This document shows, one piece after another, positions 12,670 to 23,650 of a stretch of DNA of 64,000 nucleotides; within the stretch, counting starts at the first letter, position 1; each line of letters starts with the position of its first letter. Made by a program: the position numbers and the translations under genes. The stretch is from Rosa chinensis (taxonomy: Eukaryota; Streptophyta; Magnoliopsida; Rosales; Rosaceae). The notes beneath the pieces were generated by a model. That model did no database searches. It was not told where the DNA came from and worked only from the letters and a program-made list of their open reading frames with translations. The stretch covers positions 15,704,141-15,768,140 of the forward strand of contig NC_037089.1 in NCBI RefSeq assembly GCF_002994745.2, in the 5' to 3' direction.

Positions 12670-14049
12670 GAAGCTTCTTAAGGAGGAGGAGGGGGAGGGG
12701 GGTGGGTTAATGCTTGTAATAACAGCTCCTGGAGGGTCGGGCAAAACCACTTTGGCTAAAATATTTTATCATGATGAAGAAGTCAAAGGTATGATATGAT
12801 GATGCTATACTTTAATTCCTTTTGTTTCTTGAGAAGTATTGGGACTTGGGAGTAGCGGTGATCTGAAATTTAACATCATTTGATCTGCGTTGGTGGCATT
12901 TCATTTTGAAGATAGATATCATACACCCATTTGATAATTTGAATCCTGTAGTTGACAATACTCACATGTCTAATCTAGGCTGTTAGAGAAATTTGAACTT
13001 CATAATCAATCAAGCTACAAATATGGTAATAAGGTGTTGCTTGAATATTGCGTTTGACTGGATTGAAAGCTATTCTCGTCATATCTGTCTATCTGCATAT
13101 GAATGCTGCAATCCAGTTCTGTCAAGACAGATAAAGTATTACTTATTCAAGACAGCCGTACAATTGGTATTTTGAAACTTAACATCCATAATTAGTGGTA
13201 TGCTTAGAAATAGTTCATCTCTTTCTAAATTTGTAGACCAATGCAAATAATCTCTTGGTGACAGCTTTGTTTTGTTGTGTTGGGTTAGATAAATTCACCA
13301 AGAACATCTTTGTTACTGTTTCAACGAAGTCCGACTACATTGTTGTCCAAGAAATATGTCAAAAGTTGGGATCCCTGGAATCTGCAATCCCAAATGAAGA
13401 TGATGCATTCAGCTGGCTGAAGGAATTTCTGGAGGAAACCTCACAAAATCCTTTGCTTCTCATCCAAGATGATGTTTGGTCTGAATCAGAATCCCTTCTT
13501 GAGACGTTTAATGAACTAAGTATACTATCAAATTTCAGTATCTTGGTGATATCAAGATCTTCATTTCCAAGTTTTGGTTCTCAATATCCTTTAGATGCAT
13601 TGAATCACAAAGATGCAATGACTCTTTTTCGTCATTCAGCAATCCGGGGAGATAAGAGCTATAATGTTCCAGAAAATCTTCAGGACAAGGTGATTTCAGA
13701 GTCTTTAATGCACAATATATATGCTTATTTACAGTATCTAGCTACAAAAATATCCTATGATTATGCTTGCTGATACGCTAACACTAGCACGTAGCGACAA
13801 AATATCCTACATTTATGCTTGCTGATACACTTAAATAGAAATAAGAACAGAAGAAGATAGAATTTTTTAATTGACATAAATCTACCCAATTGGACTGCAG
13901 ATAGTAAGGCGCTGGAAGGGATGTCCACTTGCCATTAAAGTGGTTGGAAAATCTCTGTGTGGAAAATTTACAGAGTCATGGCTTAAAAAATTAAGCGAGT
14001 GGTCTAAAGGTGCTTCTATTTTTGATACCGAGACTGAAGTGCTTCTTTG

Positions 14050-15319
14050 TGAAGATCCTAGAAGGAGCCTAGAGGGGGTGAATAGGCTCACAACCAATTT
14101 TTTTCATTCAAAACTTTCTCAGGGATTGCAACTGGGTGATCAATACTGAGTGCTGATATTGAACAGAATATATTGAACAATCAAGCAAACCAACTAAAGC
14201 ATCAAAGAACACAAATTTTTATTAATGCAGTAAACACCATATCGAGGGAAAACATCTGCGTGGCCTTTAACTCTTGAAATACCAAAACCAATTCACTATA
14301 AAACCAAATTACAAGATTACAACACAGTGATTGCACTGAACTCGGCAACCATTCTAGACTGACTCACTAGACTGTTTGTACTTAACTCTTGCTAATTGTT
14401 TACACAAGTGAACAACTCAGAAATCTCAGCTATGAAACAAGCTATGAACGCAACAAGTTCTTCTTGGAGATTTCACCTTTGAAGTTTGCAATGCCCAAAT
14501 GACCTCATGGGATGCAAGATATGATATGTATGAATGATTGAATGGTTTGTTGTTTTTCAAATTGTTTTCAACATGGAACAAGACACTTTGAAAAACAGAA
14601 AACCAAAGAGATAGAACTTTAAACAACAAAGGGATTGAAAACCCAAATATTTTCAATGACCGAAATGGAACAGAGAACCCATATATATAGAGGAAAGAGA
14701 GAAGGGACAGTTCACTCAAAGAACCCTTAATCTCAATTGGAGTAGGTAAACCCATATCCATAATTTCAGATTGCCCATGTAAACCCATGCTCCTAATTTC
14801 AATTGGGAAACCAATTCAAGAACCCAAAACACTCAAGCTCCATAATCAAAACTGACATAGGAAGGGAACCCATGAAAAACCATTGACTTTTTGAAAGAGA
14901 TGCCATGTATGAGCTTACTTGAGCCATGATGAAGAGGGGTCTTCTTTTGATCTTCAAGTTTGAAGCTTGATCTTGGACAAGATAGCAAGATGAGATGGGA
15001 TTGGGAACCACGACAACAAGGCAGCAAACTGAGATGAGGTTGCAAGTTGTAATTGAACTAATTCTTCAAACTTGGCCTTTGGCTTTCGAGAACAAGGCAG
15101 CCACACAAAAGAGAAGAAGAACCAAGTTGCAATTAAACTATTATGCCAAGATAGGGAAGCTGACAGCGAGGCAGCAAACTGATCTTCAAGTCTTCAAGTG
15201 AGGTTTTGACAGCAAGACAACCATAACAATTGTATTTAAACAATTATGGGCTTGGGCTTCTAACTCTCGGGTAGAAATGTTTTGTTAATGTGAGGAATGC
15301 CAAACATGATATACTAACA
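14050..15319 (-). mobile_element. probable solo LTR (1.27 kb) in exon 3 of RNL pseudogene 1
   Basis: The insert begins TGAAGATCC and ends ACTAACA, so it has TG...CA ends, and it is flanked by CTTTG on both sides (14045-14049, 15320-15324). Removing it with one CTTTG restores exon 3 to 362 nt, equal to RNL-3. Read on the minus strand it starts TGTTAGTATATC, has a TATATATA box (around 14690) and ends in a phrase like TTCACCCCCTCTAGG shortly before the terminal CA, a layout common in plant copia LTRs. No polymerase frame is inside. A non-autonomous element is the alternative; the orientation is inferred. Confidence 0.75.
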
Positions 15320-16840
15320 CTTTGCCTCAAAAGTAGCTTAGATGCCTTGGATGAAAAATATCAAACTATCAAGGAATGCTTCTTGGACCTGGGTGCATTT
15401 CCTGAAGATCAATGAATCCCAGCTGTTGCTCTGATTGATATGTGAGCAGAGTTATATGGCATAGAAGAGGATTTTCTTTCCATTCAAAACCTCCAGGAGC
15501 TTTCCAGCCGAAGTCTGGCTAATCTTGTAGTCACAAGGTATGTATGCAACTTTGTCTCTCTTTTATGATAAATGTCATGCAATTTTATCCTAGCTGCTAC
15601 TTATAATTTTTGTATTGTAATATGTTAGCTAGACATATCTCTCTAAGAAACTAAGTTTTGATCATTACTAGGAAGGAAAAGATGGAGGCGGATGGCTACT
15701 ACAGTGAACACTTAGTCTCCCAGCATGATGTGCTCAGGGATCCAGCTGTCTTCCAAGCGAAATTAGATCCAAATAAAACGAGACTGATTTTAGACAAATG
15801 TGGAGACAAGGTACCCAAGAAGTTGACAGAACAGAAGCATCAATCCTTTCATACTCGCATCCATCTCCTCTGCTGGTATAACCAGAATCCTTCTCTTTAG
15901 TAAATACATGCACAAATTCAGCACAAGCACATGCAAATGGAGACACATGCACAGAACTTGACATAGCTTTCACATTCCAATGATTCCATTTCTCCCCACA
16001 CTGACATGATATAACATATTTTTGCAGATGGAGTGTTCTCAACAGATATGCACAAAATTCAACTTTCAGATGTTGAGGTTCTAGTTTTGAATTTTCAAAC
16101 AAAGAACTATACTACACCCAAATTTATGGCGGACATGGAAAACTTGAAGGTCCTAATAGTAACAAATAATTGTTCCTTACCAGCTGAATTGAGTAACTTT
16201 CAACTACTGGATTCCTTACCAAATCTGAAGAGAATCAGACGAGCGAATTTCAATTCCTTCCATAATCAAGAATCCCATACAGTTGAAGAGTCTAAAGAAG
16301 TTATCTTTATTCATGTGTAGCATCAGTCAAGCTTTCAGCAACTCTTCCTTCCAAATTTCATATGCATTTCCAAATTTAGAGGAACTGAACATTGACAGTG
16401 ACTTGGTGGAATTGTCTGGTGATCTCAGTGATCTGATTGAGCTAAAGAAGCTCAGTATCACCCACTGTCACAAGCTATCTGCCTTGCCTGAAGTGATAGG
16501 AAATTTGATCAAATTGGAAGTCTTGAGGCTAAAGTCATGTTCAGACTTGGTAACATTTCCAGCCTCAATTAAGAACCTCGGAAAGTTGCAGTTTCTCGAC
16601 ATATCTGATTGCTTCAGCATCAAGGAGTTGCCTGAAGACATTGGTGAAATCAGCACTTTAAAAAAGATCAATATGAGACAGTGCTCTAGACTGCAAGATC
16701 TACCTGATTCAGTTTATGATCTCGAGCAACTAGAGGAAGTGATATTTGATGAGAAAACAAGAGACTTGTGGGAGCTTTTCCGGCTCAAAATAGAGATTAG
16801 GGTCCTCAAAGACGAATTCAACCTGGATTGGCTCTTGTAG

Positions 16841-18447
16841 TTTCAATCTTAAAGATGATTTTGTTAAATAAATGGTGGAGCAATGTCTGTGTGATTGTAT
16901 GTTTCAATTTTATTTCCTAATTTTCTTCTCCTTTTCAGATTTTGGTTTTGGTTGTAAGTTGTAACAGCATGCCATTGTATGGCAAAAATAATGTTGAACA
17001 GCATTGCGGTTGTATGTTTTATGAAGAGTGATCAAATTTCTAACCTGCTACCGTCCTTTTCGATTTTTCTAACATTGCGGTTGTGTCACTTGTGTGTTTT
17101 ATGAAGAGTAATCAAATTCTAAACTCCTCCTTTTTTATCTTTCATTACTAACCGCAAATGCCCCCATCATCAGCTTGATGAAGGATGTTCTAAAATCCAA
17201 ATTACGCGGGGTCCCAGAATGGTTCCACATGTTAGCAACTCAGCAACATGTGGAACCATTCTGGTAAATGTCATGCAAATTACTCAGCAACATGTTAGCA
17301 ACATGTTGCTCCTCCTTTTTTTTTATGATAAATGTCATGCAAATTACTCAGCAACTCCATTGAGCAAGGCTGTGCTTTCCTTCATGCAATGCAGAGCTAA
17401 TGGGCTTTGGTCCCTCAGCCTGCATCTGGTCCTTTCCTTTTTGAAAAAGTTCAATATTCTCAATAAAGAAAGTCCTAAAAAAAAAAAAGGCTCCGAAAGT
17501 TTCAGTCTTGATACGTACCTTTCCTCAATACATGTTGGAGCAATCTCTGTGATCGTGTGTTTCAATTCTATTTCCCAATTTCCACCTACGTGTTGAATAT
17601 GGTTTTGGTGTTTGTAACAGCATCTACGTGTTGAATATGGTTGTTCATGTTAGCTTGGACTGAACTGTGCCCGAGTTTTTGTTTGATATTTTTAGGGGTA
17701 ATGGGCTTTGGTCACTCATCCTACATTTGGTCCCGTACTTCTTAACAGAGTTTCTTAATTTTCTAAGTACACCCAAAATTTTCTTCAGAGTTAGAAACAT
17801 AACCAATTGATTTTAAATTATCAATTCTTCAAGGTGATGGCGTGTATCAGATATTGGTCCAAGTGATTTTGCGCGTGATCACTTCTTTAAAAAGGAATGG
17901 AAATTGAGAGGAGATAGACACATCTATTTCGTTTTGGTCGATGAAGATTGAGAAGAAAGATGCAAGGTGCTTCCACTCAATTTCACTATAGCAAATTTTG
18001 GTGGTGAGCATCGACCTGCAATTTGATAGGTGGGTTTATTACCCTTACGACATGTAACTATGTGTGAGTTACCTAGTAAGAGTGAGGCATTTGCTTGGTA
18101 GATTCGTAAATCTCTTAGTAATGTTAGTTTAATCAATGGAAGAAGTCATTGGGCTCCCAACACAGAAATTTTCATTCAGGATTCAGCTCTTATATATTCA
18201 CCAACAGAGCTGGGCTTTCTGACTGCTTTTTGCTTTTCAAGTCTCTTCCTTATTGGTTCCTGGGTTCCTTATTGGTTACTGTAGGAGAGAACTGGATTTT
18301 CTTCTTGCGTTTTGTTTTTTAAGTTTCTTCCTCATTGATTCCTGGGTTCCATTGGATTCCAAATTCTATAGTGTCCCTCATTTTCTGATCACCCAATATA
18401 CTCTTGGTCCTCTGGTTCAGGGTTCAGCTTCGACTTTACCATAAGAA
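16841..18447. other. intergenic, RNL 3'-flank block and putative promoter
   Basis: Bases 16850-17470 match the 3' flank of RNL-3 (27080-27520), including the phrase around CTCAGCAACTCCATTGAGC, so the duplicated unit extended past the gene. Bases 17216-17262 form a perfect 18-bp hairpin. A TATATATT sequence near 18191 lies about 255 bp before the ATG of RNL copy 2 and could be its TATA box. Short direct repeats (TGGGTTCC) occur at 18250-18350. No gene is seen. Confidence 0.6.
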
Positions 18448-21400
18448 ATGGCCAATCCAGTGGATGTTTTCGCCGGGGCTGGTGGAGGATTACTATTCAA
18501 TGTGCTCTATGATGGCCTCAAGGAGCTGACCACCAAGTATGTGCTGTTCAAACACGACCTCAAAAGCGTCAAATCCACACTCGAATCTCTGGAGCAAGTG
18601 GTTCAAGAGATAGCACGACTTAACGAGGATCTGGATCGCCTGGAGGAAGAACTAGCGAGCCTAAAAACCCAACTAGAGGAGGGCAAAGTGCTCGTTGCCA
18701 AGTGCGGCAAGGTTCGTGTGTGGAGCGTGTACAAGAAGTACAAATACTCCAAGAAACTTCTTGGATGGAATGACAGTCTTAAAGAACAGTTGGAGATGCT
18801 CAAAGTTCATGCAATAAGAGATGGGAAGGAGACCTTGACAACGGTGAAGAGAACAGAGAAGACTGTGAGTCAAATCAAATCGACCAGTTTCAGTATAAAG
18901 GAGGGAGTGGAGCAAATTGAGACCAACACTGCAAATCTACAGGTGGTGGTGAGCCGAGTGGAAGCGAGTGTTTCGAATATAGAGGCTGGGATAAAGCAGA
19001 TGCAACAAATTGAAGCTTGGTGTGCGGTACCTGAACTTCCAACTCTTACAGTTGGATTGGATGGGCCTTTGAACGAACTGAAGATGAAGTTGTTCAACAA
19101 TGGAGTGTCAATGGTTGTGCTGACCGCTCCCGGAGGATGTGGAAAAACCACTTTGGCAACAAAGTTCTGTCAAGATGAGCAAGTCCAAGGTAGTTCTTAT
19201 TCCTATTCATATGTGATTGTGATGATGGTTATAAACAAATTGAAATACATTTTCTCTGTTTGATAGGTATTGTACTATTGTTACTTTGGAAGATTGACTG
19301 AGCATGAATTTGTTATAACTGTTAATAAATTGCTTCATTAGTTTACTACACTACAGATATCAGCTTAATTAGATATATTTGTTATCTCATTGTACAATTT
19401 CATTGACATCTGAGAAACAGTCTAACAGATTGCATATATGTCTTTTGGACAGAGAAATTCAAGAACAATATTTTTTTTGTCACTGTTTCCAAAACGCCAA
19501 ACTTCCACCAAATTGTACAAGAGCTATACCGAAGCAAGGGTAACAAGGCACCTACTTTTAAAGATGACGAAAATGCACTCACGTGGCTGCAAAAATTTAT
19601 GAGGGAAGAAGGACAAAACCCTTTACTGTTGGTCTTGGATGATGTTTGGTCTGGATCAGACTCTTTACTTGCAAAGTTTGAATTCGAAATGCAAGATTAC
19701 AAAGTTTTAGTGACATCAAGATCTGAATTTCCAAGATATGGCTCTTATGCTTTACAGTCATTGGATTTTGACAATGCAATGGAACTCTTTCGTCATGCAG
19801 CATCCTTGGGAGAAAGAAGTTTGCATATTCGACCAGATATTTCAAGACAGGTGATTTCTAGTTGCAATGTACTACATATGTTTTATAAATATACGTACAT
19901 GTAGGAGAATGCTAGATATTCCATATTAATCATGCATTGAAGCTTCCTTTACTAATCAAATAAAATTAAACCAGAGTCAACCGATATCAAGAATGCTTGA
20001 TAGTTGTTTGATCAGTTTCTGAACCACAGTGATGATGATGACTTTGAGAAACTTATACATTGAGTCTGCAACTCAAATAATAAATTGTACTTCATCTTGG
20101 AGAATCCAATTGCAGGTAGTAGAGAGGGCTGTAAGGGATTTCCACTTGCTATAACAGTGGCCGGAAAATCACTTTGCGGACAGCCTATAGAGATTTGGCA
20201 GGAAAGACTCATCAAATGGTCCAAACATTCTTCGATTCTTGATTCGGAGACTGAATTGCTTCTTCGCCTCCAAACCAGTTTAGATGTCTCGAATAAGGAA
20301 ATGAGTATGGTCAAAGAATGTTTCTTAGACCTAGGTTCATTTCCTGAAGATCAAAGAATCCCTGTTGCTGCCCTCATTGATATCTGGACTGAGTCTTACG
20401 ATTCACTGGATCAAGACATTTTGTGTGTTGCAAACCTCCACCAGATCACCAACCGAAGTCTAGCTAATCTTGTAGTCACAAGGTATGCTGGCTTCCATGT
20501 TTGCCTTCAATGATGTTTTCTCTCTAATTTTTCCTTAATACTTATCATCAATTGCTGTTCATAATTTGTTATTGCGTTACATATATTCTTAAGAATCCCT
20601 TCTAAATAACTTAGTTTTGACTAAAAAACAGGAAGGACAAGCTGCAGGGGGATGGATACTACAGTGAACATTTTGTTACCCAGCATGATCTGCTTAGAGA
20701 GCTGGCTATCTATGAGACAAGACAAGAGGACCCCGGACATAGAGAAAGACTTATTATCAACATATCTAAAGACAATTTTCCCAAGTGGTGGAGCAAACAA
20801 AAGTATCAATGCATGAAGGCTCGCCTGTTATCTATCTCAACTGGTTGTCCCATCTTTCTCTCTTTAGCAATTATAAATTCGTGTGCGCGTGCATGCAGTA
20901 ATGAACATGGATGCATGTTTGCACTTACATGCAGATATTTAAATACTGATTGACATTTAATTGTTCCACATACTAACATCATATAGCATGTTGTTTGCAG
21001 ATGGAGAGTTTTCAACAAAATGGCACAACATGGAACTACCAGTAGCTTAGGTTCTAGTCTTGAATTTTCAGACCAAGAACTATGCATTACCCCAATTTGT
21101 GGAGAAAATAGTTAAGTTGAAGGTTCTGGTAGTCACAAATTATGGTATTGTACCTTCAGAATTAACAAATTTTGAAATACTGTGTACGTCATCAAATTTG
21201 AAGAGAATGAGATTAGAACGCATCTCAATTCCATCCATAGCCAAGCACCCCATGCAATTGAATGGTCTCCAGAAGATTTCTTTATTCATGTGTAAAATTG
21301 GTCAAGCTTTCAGCAATGGGTCAATCCAATTTTCACATGCATGGCCAAATCTAGTGGAAGTGAACATTGACTATTGCAATGATTTGGTGGCATTGCCTGC

Positions 21401-21836
21401 TGACACCAGTGATTTGATTCTTCTAGAGAAGCTCAGCATCACCAACTGTCATAAGCTACTTGCCTTGCCTGAAGATATTGGAAAGCTGGCCAAATTAGAA
21501 TTGTTGAGGCTAAGGTCTTGTACAGGCTTAGCAAAGTTGCCGGGTTCGACTGGGAACCTCAAGAAGCTAAAATCTCTTGATATATCTTACTGCTTCAGCA
21601 TTAAGGAATTGCCTGAAGACTTTGGTGAATTAAGCAGCTTAAGAGAGCTTAACATGAGAGACTGCTCAAGATTGCAAGAGCTGCCTCTATCAGTTTCAAA
21701 TCTGGAGCATTTAAAAGTTATAGGTGATGATGAGACACAAAGTTTATGGCAACCCTTCTTACCTATCAAAGGCACACACATAGTAGTGGTCAAAGAGAAT
21801 ATCAACCTAAATTGGCTCCCCAAGTTTCAGTTTTGA
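18448..21836 (+). pseudogene. RNL copy 2 (RPW8-NB-ARC, LRR cut off by a stop)
   Basis: Exons: 18448-19189, 19453-19850, 20116 (or 20127)-20482, 20632-20843, 21001-21836. The start ATG gives MANPVDVFAGAGGG as in RNL-3. The RPW8 domain and a long coiled-coil linker are followed by the P-loop APGGCGKTT, kinase-2 LVLDDVW, GFPLAI (GLPL) and QHDLLREL (MHD-like). Two lesions: relative to paralogues there are 2 extra bases at the exon 3 start, which breaks the frame if the usual AG (20114-20115) is used; and TAG at 21048-21050 replaces the glutamate codon in the PEAEVL motif at the LRR start. Splicing to the AG at 20125-20126 would restore the frame and give a 585-aa protein without LRR. The LRR frame 21060-21836 remains otherwise open, so the stop is recent. 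Confidence 0.85.
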
Positions 21837-22124
21837 TAGCTGTATATGTATGGTTCCTTTTCCCCTCATTTCCCTCTGCTTTTTAGATTTAATCTTCTGC
21901 TTTTGCAACAAGCATCAGATATTTTGTGTGCATATATAATACCATTGTTGTGTTGGAATTTTCAGAATCAATGTGATAATACACAATATAATCCTTCATG
22001 TAACATTGTTTCTCTCCTTTCTCCTTTCTTTCGTTGTCTTCTTTATTTTCTTGGTTATGTTATCATATTGCATATAAAAAGAGTACAGCAGTGGATTAGG
22101 CATTGCTGGATGTGATGGCTGATC

Positions 22125-22620
22125 CGCTAGATGTTCCACTTTCCTTCCTATCCCCAAAAACCTAATCCATTTCTTAGCACCAACTGCAGCTCCAATCTTC
22201 AGTACTTGGGTCGCCAACTACTCATTGTAAAATTGCCCAGCAGACACGGTCCATGTCACCATAGGCAACCCAAGCAGAAATTCCTTCCAATGTGGAATTC
22301 CACCACAATGAGTCACAAACCCACCAACACTAGGATGATCAAGAATCAAAACCTGAGGAGCCCAACCTCTGATGATCAATCCCTTGCCTTCCATCCTCTC
22401 TTTAATCCTACAGGCAACTACTCATCTTTGCCTTCCCTCAACGCAAAAGAAGTCCTGCCCAGCAGCTTCTAGAGTCATTTCAATCTCCTTGAGCTGAATG
22501 GAATTGAATTTGGCCACACTCTCGAAACAGACATACACAACTGAATCTGGTTTCTTCGAATCAAGCCTTTTCAAAAACTCGTGCTCATCAATTGAGGCTT
22601 CTTTTCCTCTCTGCACTCTC
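22125..22620 (-). pseudogene. UDP-glycosyltransferase fragment (UGT73-like)
   Basis: On the minus strand, in order: HEFLKRLDSKKPDSVVYVCF and a match to the following UGT segment (22600-22430), the PSPG box core [21 protein letters not shown] (around 22350-22280), then PMVTW and VLKIGAAVGAKKW toward 22160. The PSPG box binds the UDP-sugar in plant UGTs. The N-terminal acceptor half is missing, the HCGWNS segment has lost a base so the frame shifts, and the part between the two blocks is shortened. It is a relic with no clear link to the RNL genes around it. Confidence 0.85.
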
Positions 22621-23650
22621 TCTTCAGTTTCTCTATGCAGGAGACATTGGAGCTCTGTGTGTATGACTCATGATTTCCCTCCGTCATTTCCTTCTCCTTT
22701 TTAGATTTGGTTTTGTATTCTTGTAAATGCATAGTACGACAGTATAGCAATGTAGTAGGCACTTTCTTTCAGACATTTTATGAAATCAGTTCCCAGTTGT
22801 GAATTCCATGGAAAATTTTCAATATCTGAGCAGTTCAGTTTAATATCATGGGTGATTTGCTAGGTGATCTATAAAATCTATATCCTGGCGGGATCACGCC
22901 AATGTGTAGCTCTATCAAAACCCATGCTAGTGTTAGTTATTAGTATCATACAACAGCAGTAACATGTCCTCTGGTAATTAGTATTTTTGAATATTTGATT
23001 AAATTGTGAAGATTCCATCAAAATATCACTCTTCACATTTTTCAGTCATTTTTAAGGAGACTGGGAAGATGTCGATAAGATAGAGAGAGCTTATAATATG
23101 TGGTAGGTGGATTAATATTCCTCGCCACGAAAGATTGAAAGAGCGAGGAAGTTGCTTGCTCAAGCTTTTTACTTTAAGCTTTGGCTGGTTAAGCCTCAAG
23201 TTCCCTTTAGACCAAAAAGAAAAAAAAAAAAAAACATCAAGTCTCCCAATCTCCCATAGAGTCAAACCGCGTTTGCTTGCTTAAGTTTTAAGTCTCTATC
23301 TGGAAGTCAATGTTGAAGTCATTCAGAAATTTCTATGGAGCTTCCTCAATCCCAATGAATTATTAGTGTATATTATCATAGTGCCAAATTCCAGAGGCAC
23401 TGAGTCGCAGACCAACGTTTAGTTCTTTTCTGATTAGAGAAGAACATCTAATATTCTTGCCTGTCTTGCATGATCAACAACTAACCAAGAAAAAAGAATA
23501 GCTTTGTATTGCTTTTTTGGGTCTCATATTTATTGTTTACATGGGTTCCAAATGAAATTCATGTTATTGGATTCCAAATTTTATTGGTCACAGTTTTTCT
23601 GATCATACCTGCCCTCTTTGTTTTATGTTTATCTGATATTGGTGTTAGGA
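22621..23650. other. intergenic upstream of RNL-3
   Basis: AT-rich sequence with a poly-A run near 23220. No coding feature is recognised. The last 150 bp should contain the 5' leader of RNL-3, but I see no clear TATA box. Confidence 0.5.

Larger units (their letters stand above)
5163..16840 (+). pseudogene. RNL pseudogene 1 (RPW8-NB-ARC-LRR), split by three LTR-element insertions
   Basis: Exon pieces by alignment to intact RNL-3: exon 1 at 5163-5528 plus 12675-12788 (P-loop APGGSGKTT), exon 2 at 13289-13689, exon 3 at 13901-14049 plus 15325-15537, exon 4 near 15669-15870, LRR exon 5 from about 16027 to the stop at 16838. Exon 2 is 401 nt and the joined exon 3 is 362 nt, exactly as in RNL-3. 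Damage: the start is cut off by TE1; TE2 interrupts exon 1; a solo LTR interrupts exon 3; two in-frame stops lie in exon 3 (DQ*IP near 15412 and DM*AE near 15442); exon 4 loses the LSIS end; a 2-bp loss near 16237 shifts the LRR frame. Kinase-2 reads LIQDDVW instead of LILDDVW. It is the closest paralogue of RNL-3, and its 3' flank matches too. Confidence 0.9.
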
